A stretch of 64,000 nucleotides of DNA from Taxawa tesnikishii (nom. ined.) (taxonomy: Eukaryota > Ascomycota > Dothideomycetes > Dothideales). Below the pieces are notes generated by a model. That model was given only the letters and a program-made list of their open reading frames with translations. It was not told where the DNA came from and ran no database searches. Shown piece after piece: positions 15,988 through 26,472 of the stretch. Positions within the stretch are counted from its first letter, which is position 1. Each line of letters opens with the position of its first letter. The DNA lies in assembly GCA_030247885.1 (NCBI GenBank), contig JAPDRO010000003.1, positions 186,001 to 250,000 on the forward strand, written 5' to 3'. A program made the position numbers and the translations under genes.

Positions 15988-16446
15988 ATGAATTGGTGTA
16001 AGTGTACTTTCATTCAGTTTCTCAAGTTTCAGTACACTATCGAAAACTGGTGCATCGTGGTTGTGCGAGCTACGCTGAGAGTTTTGATAGCATGTAGTGG
16101 AGGAAGGAAGCCAGGGGCCAATCAGAAAAGCAGAATCGGGTTCAACGCCCAGCGCCGGGAGATGGGATACACAGGCAAGCAGTTCTGGACTACGAGCAGG
16201 AGAAAGAGTCGGGGACCTACTCCCATCCCCTTCAAGCCGTCCTTCGAGATCGAGTCACAAGCTGAGGGACATTGCGGTAACATTCTGGATGCATCTGCCA
16301 AATGGATGGAGGAAGCAACCACCAGACCGCTGGAGTATGCGGTTTTGGAAGACCTGGATGCAGACAAAGTCAATCAGCTGTTGGACGATCAAAGAGGCAG
16401 GAAGACTGTAAAGAAATTGGCTTACATCCGCAACGATATGGTTTGA
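15988..16446 (+). CDS. possible hypothetical protein, 152 aa
   Basis: The last 110 codons have plausible protein character: a basic GRKPGANQKSRIGF stretch, a KQFWTTSRRKSRGPTPIPF motif, then an acidic/helical end (VLEDLDADKVNQLLDDQRGR). The first 35 codons look like non-coding sequence, so the real start may lie in a missed exon or the gene may be a remnant. No family is recognised. Confidence 0.25.
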   Translation: MNWCKCTFIQFLKFQYTIENWCIVVVRATLRVLIACSGGRKPGANQKSRIGFNAQRREMGYTGKQFWTTSRRKSRGPTPIPFKPSFEIESQAEGHCGNILDASAKWMEEATTRPLEYAVLEDLDADKVNQLLDDQRGRKTVKKLAYIRNDMV

Positions 16447-16806
16447 CCGGCAGAAAAGGTATCTTGATCAGTATCGTTCGTTTGAGGGTATGGTGACTCG
16501 TAGAATAGTCGCTGCAGCGGGCCCCACGGGCTGGCAAGCGAACGTGATCCCCCAGAAGCGCAGTCTGTCGAACGGCTGTTTGCGAGATGCATGTCAAACT
16601 GCTGAGAAGACATATTCCGACTGGTAATCATATGTTAAGCCGACGGCTTGTTGAAAACAATGAACGGCAGCTAAATTGTACGACTCTTCTATCATGACCT
16701 CATCTCAAGCCTTGTTGGTAGGCCAGGAGAGAGCCCTTGAGAAGCGTTGCAACCACGATCGCCATCTTCGCGCCGTTAACCGTAGGGTGTTGTGTGTTTT
16801 TGCCGA

Positions 16807-18039
16807 CTATCTGATGCATTGCGCTGCCAGCGGGGTGCCATCTTCCAGCACATTGAGGATTTGCAGAGCGTCCTCGCCAATCGCGCCGATCGCGGCCAAG
16901 GCGTCATACATGATAACTCTGCAGTATGGCAGAATCTCCTCGCCGACCGGCCGTTTCTCATCGTCTGTGCGCGGCGTGTCGTACCAAGTGCTTCTGTTGC
17001 GCAAGAACCATTCCTGGTCCAGTTGAGGCATCTGACGCTTGTTTGGATCCGGTTGACAGGCAGTAGTGTAGAAGTTGAGATCCTGCTTGACTTGGACCAT
17101 CTTGAGATACTCACCCACTGGATGCTTTGTGTCGGCCAGATCGATGAACAGGTCAGTGCCATGGCCGCTGGCATACGCCGCCCATTTAGTGAAGACGAGC
17201 GTCGGGATTTGCGCATTGTACAGAAACTTGTGGAACTTTTCTGCTTCCGGCAGATCAAACTTGTTGTTCGCCGCGGCCGGGTCTGCGTGGAGCATGCCGT
17301 CTTTCTCGAAGTAGCCGCCTTGTAAGACCACTCTGTCAATAGCTTGTTTGAAGATGTCGGGATAGTCTTCGGCGAATTGCGAGGCGTCGGAGAGCGAAGA
17401 AATGCAGAGGAGAGTGATGCGCTCGTTATCCTGAATCGCTTGCTTGCACGCCCGGAGGAGGATCAGCTCGCCTTTCTCGAAGGAAGTGCCCTTAGGCGCC
17501 ATAAACGGAGTGTCGAACTCATATGGTGCTGCTCTGTGTTGTTTGGTCGCAGCGGACAGTCCGCATCCGACCGGAATCTGCTGCAATCCCAAAGAATCGA
17601 GCGCTCCGCGAGCGAAGCGTGCGCGCTCTCTTGCTGGCATAAGATTCGCCACATAGCCGGTCAAACGGATCAATCCCAGGCGATTCGCCTCCTTCAAAAC
17701 AACCAAAGCTCCAATGTCATCGTAGTCTTTCGCGAGATCCGAGATAACGGCGATCAGTGGTGGCTTTCTTCCTTCTTGACGGCGTTGCGGTAGAAGGCGC
17801 AACAGCGCTGCGTAAACCTCCCGCTCGTGCGGCTGCAGCCCGGCTGGGATAGGGTTTTCCATGTCGCGTGGCGTCAGACCGGTGGTGGAAGAAGAAGTGT
17901 TGTGGTGTTTGATGAGTTTGGAAAGACCAAGGGCCGCGACGATACCCAGGGTAACGACGCGCAAGTTGTTGCGCAACATCTTGTACAGGAAAGCAACCAG
18001 AAGCGGCAGTGGACGCTTGACAAAGAACTCGGCTTGCAT
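16807..18039 (-). CDS. inosine-uridine preferring nucleoside hydrolase-like protein
   Basis: A single 410-codon frame starts at ATG 18039; an in-frame ATG at 17979 would give 390 aa. A hydrophobic segment near residues 25-42 (VVTLGIVAALGLSKLI) suggests membrane anchoring or a signal anchor. The motif ISDLAKDYDDIGALVVL matches the position of the nucleoside-hydrolase Asp cluster that binds calcium and ribose. The motif HADPAAANNKFDLPEAEKF matches the family's later Asn/Asp substrate loop, and VVLQGGYF fits the central strand. The family hydrolyses ribonucleosides to base and ribose. The first Asp pair is spaced differently from the canonical DTDPGxDD, so activity is uncertain. It is transcribed away from the EthD gene. 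Confidence 0.7.
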   Translation of the reverse strand: MQAEFFVKRPLPLLVAFLYKMLRNNLRVVTLGIVAALGLSKLIKHHNTSSSTTGLTPRDMENPIPAGLQPHEREVYAALLRLLPQRRQEGRKPPLIAVISDLAKDYDDIGALVVLKEANRLGLIRLTGYVANLMPARERARFARGALDSLGLQQIPVGCGLSAATKQHRAAPYEFDTPFMAPKGTSFEKGELILLRACKQAIQDNERITLLCISSLSDASQFAEDYPDIFKQAIDRVVLQGGYFEKDGMLHADPAAANNKFDLPEAEKFHKFLYNAQIPTLVFTKWAAYASGHGTDLFIDLADTKHPVGEYLKMVQVKQDLNFYTTACQPDPNKRQMPQLDQEWFLRNRSTWYDTPRTDDEKRPVGEEILPYCRVIMYDALAAIGAIGEDALQILNVLEDGTPLAAQCIR

Positions 18040-18657
18040 GTGGAATTCACAACGAGGGCATGCGCTATCATAAGCACACGCGACTGTGTCTTCGTCTGCT
18101 GGCCCGATGACTACGATGACTTCGACGAGACAAGCGGTGTGAGAAACGATACGGTCTTGTGCCTCAGGCGGGCAGCAGTGTAGGTTGTACAGATGAGCCT
18201 CACAAGTGCTCAGCCCCGTTTGCGGCTCAAATAGTGGGACGTTGACTGATAATGTTGAACTTAATTTGGGGTCTACGCGATGGTTCAGGAAAGTTGTGTA
18301 TTGATTGACTGTATTTGCTAGAGTACAGGCCAGCTTGTTGACGAAGCTGGATCAATAGCGACAATGATTGATACTGTAGGTTGGTTGACGCGGCGGAAAG
18401 GGAAAGAGATCAAAGTGGTTGCATTGCTGGGAAACGCGCTAACGGAGATTTCCGTGCCCCAGCCATGTGGGCTTGGTGAGGCGAGGGGCCGATGTGAAGC
18501 CTCTCGCGTGGGCCGTCGTGGGTGTGAGCCTCAACCCTCGTCTTCATCCTTTTGGTTTATAACAGTGCCTTTCCCGCTCACTGCGCCCACTGTCCGCCTC
18601 TCTTCGCATTCGCGCTCGTTTCGCCCTTCTGACCGAGGCCAGAAACTTATCTCAGCC
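18040..18657. promoter_or_regulatory. shared divergent promoter region
   Basis: About 620 bases separate the starts of the nucleoside-hydrolase-like gene (minus) and the EthD gene (plus). A TTTATAACAGT TATA-like stretch lies at about 18555 and a CT-rich leader runs up to 18657. No specific transcription-factor site can be named. Confidence 0.4.
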
Positions 18658-19208
18658 ATGGTACTCGAAGCCGGCTACCCGAATACGACAGGCTTCCGCA
18701 AGGTTGTAAAAGCGACCATTCTGATCAAGAAGAAGGCCGGGTTGTCGGACGCGGACTTTATAGAACACTACAACCACAAGCACGCACAGATGGCCGCGCC
18801 GGTACTCGAGAAGCACAACTGCTTGACGTACAGCCTGGTAGATCTCCCTCCTCCCCGCAAGGGCAACAATCAAACACAGTCCGTAAAACAGAAGCATACT
18901 ACTTGTAGTCTGCGAAGAGTGAAGAACCCCGCCAACATGTCCCTCTTCCACTTGGATGATAGACCTACCACCTCCAGCGCGACCGCACCATAATTCAAGA
19001 CATGCTCCACGGCAAAGCCGCACTGCTGCCCTACGACGCCATCTGCACATTCGTGTTCCGCGATTACAAGGACTTCGCGAAGTTCATGTACGACCCGGCG
19101 AGCAAGGCCTTGACCGGCGACCACGACAACTTCATGGTCGAGAGTGAGATGAAGATGATGGTCGGCGATGAATACATGGTTATTGATGATGGGAAGAGGG
19201 TCGGTTGA
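18658..19208 (+). CDS. EthD-domain protein
   Basis: Two exons (18658-18837, 18963-19208) around a 125-nt GT...AG intron give 141 aa. The protein is one compact alpha/beta domain. The N-terminal strand VVKATILIKKKAGLSDADFIEHYNHKHAQ is the EthD (PF07110-type) signature, with its FxxHxxxxH element. The second half (CTFVFRDYKDFAKFMYDPAS, FMVESEMKMMVGDEYMVI) matches the second half of the ferredoxin-like fold. EthD-like dimeric barrels occur in ether degradation and in polyketide cyclisation or decarboxylation in fungi. No polyketide synthase is present nearby, so a biosynthetic role is not supported. Confidence 0.85.
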
Positions 19209-19647
19209 ACGCTGTGTGAGGAGTAAGGACGCGTTTACACTGTTGATACCTCGAGCTCTCAAGTGGTGGCTCCATCCTATCCGAGCAGTCACCATTGCAA
19301 GGCAACAACAATCCCACAACAATCTTAAATGTGTCGTTAGTCTCAACATGGATTTTTTTGTTGCCCTCGAGGATGGAAGGTGCTTCTAAGCTCCAAGAAG
19401 ATCGAACATTTAAGCCTACCTATAACTCAGAAACGACTTCAGCCTGCAACAGTAACTTACCGATACAGGAGATGAAACTTGAGGCCGAGGGCGCAGGGAG
19501 GATAGGACTCTTGGACTGGCAAGGGAGCCATTGCAGCTCGACGGATACGTTAAATGGTAACATGAGCATAAAGGTGTTTTCAGATAGGATATCCATGACC
19601 TCCAAACTCCCTCTTGCGCCATCGTGCTTGAATATCGTACGAAGCCG

Positions 19648-20458
19648 TTACACGTAGCCTGCCAGTTGTCAGTGCCAACCCATTGTGAATCGGTACTGGA
19701 AGGTAACTTACCCTTGCGCCCGCCCGTGAAGAACTGCCTAACCACGAAAACCTGCAGCATCGCCATGCCAACCATCATGACGCTCTCAATCAGACTGAAG
19801 TTCCATATCCTTTGCTCCGTGCTCCTGACCGTACTGAAGTTACGGTTCTCCCTGGTACGGAAGTACTTCTGTTGTCTTGTGATTGTGCTCAACTGTCCTC
19901 CCAGCTTGAGGACACTGTCTTCCAACACGCTCGTCTGTTCAGGTCCGGCGCCTTGCTTCGAAGGGAGGGAGGCTGCGCGCGGCTCGTTTTCGACAGCGAT
20001 CTCAAAGTCGATCATCTTGTCTGCGAAGGTCGAAATGCTGTTATCGAAGCAGAAGCGGTGCTCGCCTGCCTCGTTGGCTGTGAAAACATAGTCGCCCTGG
20101 CGTTCTTTCTGTCCATCGAGGATGATCTTCTCTTTGCCGGGTTCAGGGTGCGGGCCGTAGACGATGTAGTCAACTAGCAAGGTGTTAGCGGTTCGTGACG
20201 CAGCGATGAAGGAGCTTGAGTGAGCATACCATCGAACGAACCACCGGACTGGACCTGTACGTTCATCAGTGAGGCTATACTGAGACAATGAATTAATTCA
20301 CATACAGCAAAGTAGAACGCGACCTTGGCACCCTTATTGTCGACGTGAGCGTAGAAGCATTCTTTCGCGTTCGGGGCCAGCTTATACGTAAGGGCAGTGG
20401 CCGACACATATGAGCTAAGGAAGAAGCCCAAGAGGCTGAGAAGTGTTATGAGAGCCAT
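19648..20458 (-). CDS. p24/emp24 family ER-Golgi cargo receptor (Erp-type)
   Basis: Four exons (20306-20458, 20230-20254, 19712-20173, 19648-19658) give 216 aa. The introns at 20255-20305, 20174-20229 and 19659-19711 are all GT...AG. A signal peptide (residues 1-20) is followed by the GOLD domain (ALTYKLAPNAKECFY, KVAFYFAVQSGGSFDVDY, GEHRFCFDN with its paired Cys). A coiled-coil linker carries QKYFRTRENRNFSTVRSTEQRIWNFSLIE. One TM segment precedes the short cytoplasmic tail ending RKGYV. p24 proteins ride COPII/COPI vesicles and sort GPI-anchored and other cargo. The last exon is only 11 nt and supplies the final residues of the sorting tail; reading through the intron would lose it. Confidence 0.93.
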
Positions 20459-20758
20459 TGTACGTTTAGCGACGACTAAGGAGAGAGTTCAGTTGATTGA
20501 GTCTTGACAACTTTCCATGGAGGGCCGCATGGCAGGGTCCTGTTTGCTCAATTTGCTCATACCGCCAAGTCTTTTGGGGTGCTGCTACAATGCACGAACG
20601 TCTTCTATAGATACCGCAGGTGGGTCAATGATGTTTGGAAAATAATAGCATGTCTGGACCCTACCAAAGATGGATTTCACAAACTCTGCCTGCAACAAAG
20701 GGGACTGCTGTAACCGATCCAACTACTGCGCCTGCCTGCCCACTAACAGTACTATACT

Positions 20759-21331
20759 CTAGCCATGCTTCCCATGACGATAACGCCTCTTCACGTTGCT
20801 GGCGGTCCGGACGTTCAGTGGAACGTATGCTGTGGTCGCCGCCTTCGGTGCTTCCGTCAGCTGTCTCAAGAGAGTACAGTCATTGTACGCATCGATCGCC
20901 AGCCTAGCGACTGCCGTAAACCACAAGGCGTCCCGGACGGCGACATTGTGCTTGTTGGAGTTGTCATTAGCGTGCTGAATGTGCGGCGATGAGACCGCAA
21001 CTCGCATGGCCAGCTGCTGGATAAAGCGATCGGGTTGCCTGCGGAGATCGAGCAAATGATAGTCGGCTTCGTTGAGCATGCTCTCAACGAGTTCCAACAG
21101 ATGTCCCATCCAAAGCATGCTGGGCCGCTGGTATGGATACTCCAGAGCGGCTTCCTGTAGAGTAATGGCGGAGAACGGAAAGGAAAGCCACCATTTGCCG
21201 GTTTCGACGCCTTCACAACTGATCTGACCGGCTGCCCGCGTGTGGGGACGCTCCAGACGGCCTCACCTTGCTGCTCTCACGTATCCCAAAGAAAGACCAA
21301 AACGATTATCACAAGGCAACGACGCTACCAT
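20759..21331 (-). CDS. hypothetical protein, 174 aa
   Basis: ATG 21331 opens exon 1 (21267-21331). A 48-nt intron (21219-21266, GTGAGG...ATCAG) leads to exon 2 (20759-21218). Without the intron the frame meets TGA right after the donor. The protein is helical, with GKWWLSFPFSAITLQEAALEYPYQRPS and SMLWMGHLLELVESMLNEADYHLLDLRR, and ends in a basic tail. The residue pattern argues for a real or recently real gene, but I do not recognise the family. It lies tail-on next to the p24 gene. Confidence 0.45.
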
Positions 21332-21771
21332 GTAAGTGTCAAGGTACACACGAACGATGGTAATGTCCGATAAGCTACATATCCGCCCTCTTCTTGCTAC
21401 AATGACCGCTCGTTACCCTAGTCTGTTCTTATGATCCTGAATCATTATTCTTGCGGTGCAGCAGCAGGCTTGGAGATGACTACGGCATCTTCAACTTGAG
21501 CAACAAGCCAAGGGGACGGTCTGCGAACACTGATTCGATGGTTCAACCTACATGTATACCCTATTTCCTTCGAAACTTAGCTTGCAGTAACCTTTGATGC
21601 TTACCACAGATGGTTCCAGGCAGCAGTTTACAGGAGAAGCTTTTTCATCAAAGTTACAAGAACTTCCCGCACACAAGAACATATATACGGAGGCACATCT
21701 CCTCTGGCATTCTCTCAGCCAAATCACAAAATCCACCTCCAGACCTTACAGTTGCTTCTCTTTCTAAGACA

Positions 21772-22268
21772 ATGCGCTTCACAACCATTCTGGCGGCTTT
21801 AGCCTTGACAGTCCCAGCGCTTGCGGTGCCAACGAACATGACACTTGAGAGCATCGTGGCGCCAGAGGGACACAAACACGTTTGGGACCAAGAACCGCAA
21901 ACGATCGGCATCCACAACCTCCATCCATGTATTGTAAGCCTAGGCTAGGGCTCATTTCTCGTCCACGCATATAAATAATTTCATTGTAGCAACACTGCAT
22001 GAACACCCACACCGGCAAAATCAACATCCACACCATCACACGCAAGAAGTTCTGCTACGACAAGTTCGAACCTACGGTCCGAGACTGGATGGTCTTGAAA
22101 ATCGGCCCATGCACAAACAAAAACCGCCCAAAAACGATCCCGCACTCCGCCAGAAAGAAACCGAAGGTAAGCGATGCCACGCTTTGTGACTTCATATTCG
22201 CTTCCGTTGACCACATCTCAGTATTCGGCAAGTGGTTCACGGATCTGTGCGGCATAACGTTCGCTTAA
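21772..22268 (+). CDS. small secreted cysteine-containing protein (effector-like)
   Basis: Exon 1 (21772-21933) and exon 2 (21990-22268) flank a 56-nt intron (GTAAGC...TTGTAG) and give 146 aa. Residues 1-18 (MRFTTILAALALTVPALA) are a classic secretion signal. The mature part has six Cys (in PCI, HCM, FCY, PCT, LCD, LCG), an even number compatible with three disulfides, and a basic central loop (NKNRPKTIPHSARKKPK). A second GTAAGC...CTCAG segment (about 22167-22221) could be an alternative intron; it would change the C-terminus and leave five Cys. A secreted apoplastic or effector-like role is inference from size, signal peptide and Cys count. Confidence 0.6.
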
Positions 22269-22858
22269 GCATGGAACCAGAGTTTGCAGTAGCAAGGCAG
22301 AGGGAACACTGTTATCTCAATACTTGTGCTATCAATTAGACAAGGTCATGGACGATGTTGTGCTTGTCCTCTGTAACTGGCAGAACAATGGAAGGAGTCC
22401 TGGTCTGGCCGACTTACAACCAACCCAACGTCTCATAACTTGGAATCTTACAATCTCTGTAGTCCTCATTTAATGACTTTTTGGCAATGTGCCCTTTTTC
22501 TCGATTGTTGCCTCGGCCCGGCACCGAGAGCGCCGTCCAACATGACCACAGAAACACGATTGGGATCACCCATTGTGTGAGACCAGCATCAACGCGCTCC
22601 ATCCATACAACCTCATAACACAGCTCTCACGACGGTAACTAGTCTTAGGATACCAATCGCAGTCACGACACAGTGATCTGTTCTCATACAACATTCTCGT
22701 CGTACAACCGTCATGGCTCTCAAGATCTCTCACAACACCTCCATCCGTGTTTCACTCTTTGAGCCTCCCTTGTTTCGTAAGCCCATGTTGAACATCTAGC
22801 CGCTTTATCCTGATCTGCCCCTTCTAGTCATACCTTTTCAGTATTCGCGATAGCGAAA

Positions 22859-23481
22859 TCAGCGAGCAAGGGCTGACGACAAGGGTCGATCTGATTTCGG
22901 ATCCTGTTTCGGCGACGATGGCTCAGGCCTTTGCCGGTAGGTAGTTGCTGGGTACAACTTCGCATGGTCTTTGAAGCTTTGGACACCAGAGATCCAGCTG
23001 ACGTGAGACCGTATGAGTAAATGGTGTGGAGACGGTCCCTCATGCGAGAAGCACTGTTGATCCCTCTGAAAGCGCGCGAGCGTCAGAACATACTGTTCAT
23101 GAGAAGTGCCATCTGCTTCTCTAATCGGTCCCGCGTACGGGCGATCGTATGGAGGATGGGCATCTTCCCTCGTAGGTTGCATGTGTGGGCGGCTATCCGG
23201 TTTGTGGGGCGGTATGGTACTTGACAGAAAATTCCATAAGAATGCGAGGACTCCAACGGGGTGACGGGTACATACTTGTTGGCAACCGATACATGATTAG
23301 TTTCCAGCTCCGAATTAGCCTCAGTCCGCACTAAAGGTGTTCGGGGCCAGTGACGAGCTTTGGTACGCAGACGTATCCACGAGGCTTTGCGACGTGGATA
23401 CGTGAGACACGAGCTAGTCGTCGTGGCAGCCTCTTTTTCTGCTTCAAGCAGTGGGTTCGGAGCGATGTGCCCTGCCGTCAT
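22859..23481 (-). CDS. possible hypothetical protein, 188 aa, two exons
   Basis: ATG 23481 opens exon 1 (23276-23481). A 56-nt intron at 23220-23275 (GTATGT...GTCAAG) joins in phase to exon 2 (22859-23219). The product is polar, Pro/Arg/His-rich and without TM segments or a known domain (for example PTREDAHPPYDRPYAGPIREA). The matching intron phase and strong GTATGT donor favour a gene, while the lack of family resemblance and gene-poor surroundings argue for caution. Confidence 0.3.
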
Positions 23482-24039
23482 GATGTTGCTGGTGATAGGC
23501 AAACGACGTTACGTAGCGAGCATTGGAGCGCAGTTTCCATGGCTTCCAGCGTGAAGAATTATCAGCTGGCTCAACACTTAGCCGGACATGTGGATGTGAC
23601 GGCGCTCTGTGGGCTTAAAACTTGCTTGCAGCGTGAAACAGCGTCCCGCATCTGACCAGGGTCATTCTTGTCGTGGAGTAGATGTCTTCCGAGGGCGTTA
23701 GTCAAAAGGTCCTCGGTGAGATCAGCCGCTGCAGAGGGCCGTGTCTTCTCCGGACACGACAACCCAGCCGTGCGTCCGGCCTCAGACGCACAGTATCTGA
23801 AAGCATGAGGCTGTGATGTGAGTTGGGGAGCCAGAGCGCGAAACATCGAGACTGAGCTTCTGACACGAGAGGTGAGCAATGGATGCATAGGCTCGCTGAG
23901 CGGAGAATTCTTGATGAAAGTGTTGGCGTGCCCTGTGGCAGCAATATGGCGTCTGACGGTGAGGCAGCAGTCCTTGCTGCGGCGTGAGTGTTCAGAACGA
24001 CCGAAAGAAACATGGTATGCCGTCAACGTACGCGGAAGC

Positions 24040-24790
24040 GGGCGACACGTCTGCCGCTTGAGGTGACGAGAAAAGCGCGCGAGTGCACGCAAAGGATCGG
24101 TCTTCAACACCATGGCAGTCATCACATCTTCTCGAGGGGCAATGCATTGCTATGGCTTCCGCTGAGAGCTACTGACCCTTGCACTGGTTGCACCAAGCTC
24201 TGAGACAGTTCTCTGCGTGTGAGTGCGGCAGCGATCGAGCTCGTTCTCCGCCTGTTGAGAGGGTCGGGCGATTGGACTGGAGTGGAAGCAAAAGTAGAGA
24301 GTAAAGGTTGTGCAGAAGCTGACAACGGCTGCAAGTGGGGCATTGCAGAGCTGCAAAGAGCAGATGTGAAGAGCAGCTGGTCAAGATGCGCGACAGAATT
24401 TGGAACGTCGTTCGACGAAGGCATGTGGATGCACGCGAGAACTCGGCAGTGGACTCCATGGCAGTGATGGTATCTTCTCAAGGCGCAATCCGTGGCTTGG
24501 ACTTCTGCAGAGACCTCTTCACGCGTGCCTTGGTAATACAATGACCTTAGACGGTCCTCTACGAATGAGTGAGGCAGTTGTTGAACTCACTCTCCATCCC
24601 TTGAGAGTGGTGGGAAGTCCGGTTTAGAGTGGAACCAATCGTATGCTTTGGAGGCTGTTTGGAAGCTGACATGATTGCAAGAAGGGCTGTTGCGGGTCTG
24701 TTAAAGGTAGGGGTGACAAGCAGCTGGTCGAAGTGTGCCACATGATCCGGGACGTCGTTCAAAGACTATGACATGATCTGGGACGTATTT
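24040..24790. repeat. diverged tandem duplication, unit about 346 bp, two copies
   Basis: Three anchors recur at the same spacing: CCATGGCAGT..ATCTTCTC at about 24110 and 24456, GAGTG.GGCAG at 24221 and 24567, and AGCAGCTGGTC.AG at about 24373 and 24720. The spacing is 346-347 bp each time. The copies are strongly diverged but collinear. On the minus strand both copies keep an open frame with similar peptides (NDVPNSVAHLDQLL versus NDVPDHVAHFDQLL), so the unit may once have been coding. A shorter internal duplication (CATGATC.GGGACGT) follows near 24740-24790. Confidence 0.6.
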
Positions 24791-25104
24791 TGAGGAGTGC
24801 GTGCTGCTTGTCGAAGACGAACACTGCAAGAGGGGCTATTGCAGGTTCATGTCTCTGGGTTGTGAATGCGAGAGGGGCTATCGCATGTTATTGGTAGCTT
24901 GCTTGGCTTCAACCAGGACGTTGGTCGAGTGAATACGATCGACATTGACCGGTGTAATATTGTCCTGGGAATTGTTCCCTAACGCCACGAAGAGGCGCAA
25001 GCTGTGTTAGGGGTGAGTCAGGATGGAGACATGTCATGCAGGCAGTCCACAAGGGTACTGTCCCTTCCTGCAATGACTTCCTGACCCCGGAATGTCACCT
25101 TCAA

Positions 25105-25250
25105 TGTCCACCAGCCACGTTCAGTCCTATGGACAACGCTTCAATGTCAGTATCAGGACGTCGGCGAAACCCTCAACGTCCACCAGCCACGTTCAGTCCT
25201 ATGGACAGCGCTTCGGTTTCGGTATCAGGAAGCCAGCGAAACCCTGGGAA
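25105..25250. repeat. 72-bp tandem repeat, two copies
   Basis: CCAGCCACGTTCAGTCCTAT starts at 25111 and again at 25183, exactly 72 bp apart. Similarity continues through GGACA.CGCTTC and GGTATCAGGA / AGTATCAGGA to GCGAAACC. As 72 is a multiple of three, the plus-strand frame encodes a 24-residue repeat (PPATFSPMDNASMSVSG then PPATFSPMDSASVSVSG). It lies just beyond the 3' end of the DHHC gene. Whether it is transcribed is unknown. Confidence 0.7.
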
Positions 25251-25271
25251 GAGCCCAAAGAAGGAGGTCTC

Positions 25272-26472
25272 CTACTCCTGGTCATCGCTGGAGAAAGCGT
25301 GACGACGGCGAGGGTAGATGGCCTGGATCGAGGCATCTGTGTCTGCGGAGGACTGCGCGGAGATTGTCGAAGGCGCGAGGCCTCTGAGAGAGGAGCTGGG
25401 AGAGAAGTTTGGCGAGGTACGCGGCAGGTCGACCCAGACAAAAATGTCGACATCGACTGCAAGGATGTAGCGCTCTTCAAGCGCTTCGCTCGCCTGCCAA
25501 ACCCAATCCGCAACCGACTCTTTGTCGTCCTGCATCAGATGCTCGAAAACTGGTGGGTCCTTCCACAGCTTGAACCAGTCCCAAACGGAGCCCAGGTTCA
25601 TCCAGACATTCTTCTTGAAGCCGAGGTCCCAGACCGGCCGACCGGAGGCGTGTAGCTCTTCTGTGATGCCGTATGTGCTCGTAAGAAGGATTTTGACGGC
25701 CCTCTCCGGAGCTCTTGCATTCCGACACACGATAGACAGCCAGAGACCTGCTGCCATGCAGACAACGAAGACGGTGAGCACGCACCCGACTCCCATCAAC
25801 GCACCGAAAGCTATCTCCAGGGGGCCCCGGGTATGCGGATTGATCAGGAGGTAGAACCCCACAACAATCGTGAAGGCGAGATGAGCCGGGAGGAACAAAA
25901 GGCCCAACAGATATGCCTTTGTGTGTAGGCACACACCGGGACGGGCAAGTAACTACAGTAGTGACTGTGACGAGGGAGGCAGATGCCGAATTCCTCGCAG
26001 TGGTACCAGCGGTTCGGCATATCGATGTCGCAAACTTCGCAGTGTCGAAACCAGGCATTACCATGGTCGTCCTCGCGGACCGGAATTTGCATGATGGCGG
26101 ACGGGACAGCAGAAACCAGACGCGAACGCCGGGCTCGATAGCCTCCGCGGAGGAGAGCGTGACCCCACGGTAATGCCCATGACAATCCGAGGAGCAGGGG
26201 AGTAAGGTGCACAACCAGGCGGCCGGAGGGGATACGGGCGGGGCGGCGGACGGGAGAGGGACCCACGGACTGTGGGCCGTAAGCAGGACCAGAATTCCCC
26301 AGCGCCATGAGATGGCATACAGAGGCAAGAAAAGTTGGACCAGCAGGAACACTGGCAGCAGGACGCGCAAGAACACACGAGGGATGCGGGCGAGCGGGCC
26401 GAGGGTGGACAAGCCGACCGCAAGGCGGGTGATGGCATCGGCCATGGTGGAGGTTTTGTTGTTCGCTGGCAT
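25272..26472 (-). CDS. DHHC-type palmitoyltransferase-like membrane protein, frame-interrupted
   Basis: The coding signal runs from ATG 26472 to a stop at 25272 but occupies three frames in turn. The first has an N-terminal hydrophobic segment (VFLRVLLPVFLLVQLFLPLY). The second has a TM segment (LTPLLLGLSWALPW) and the Cys-rich core FRHCEVCDIDMPNRWYHC, EEFGICLPRHSHYC. The third has two TM segments (YLLGLLFLPAHLAFTIVVGFYLLI and GVGCVLTVFVVCMAAGLWLSIV) and a cytoplasmic tail. Both changes of frame (within about 26215-26290 and near 25938-25945) fit one missing base each. The catalytic tetrapeptide reads SHYC rather than DHHC; DHYC variants are known to work, but the Ser is unusual. The family S-acylates proteins at Golgi or plasma membrane. 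It is either a pseudogene or a sequence with undercalled bases. Confidence 0.65.

Noticed and set aside
23571-24122. Minus-strand frame of about 183 codons
   Set aside because: Composition is random-looking (Arg/Ser/Cys-rich) and part of it lies in the 346-bp repeat; no motif supports a gene.
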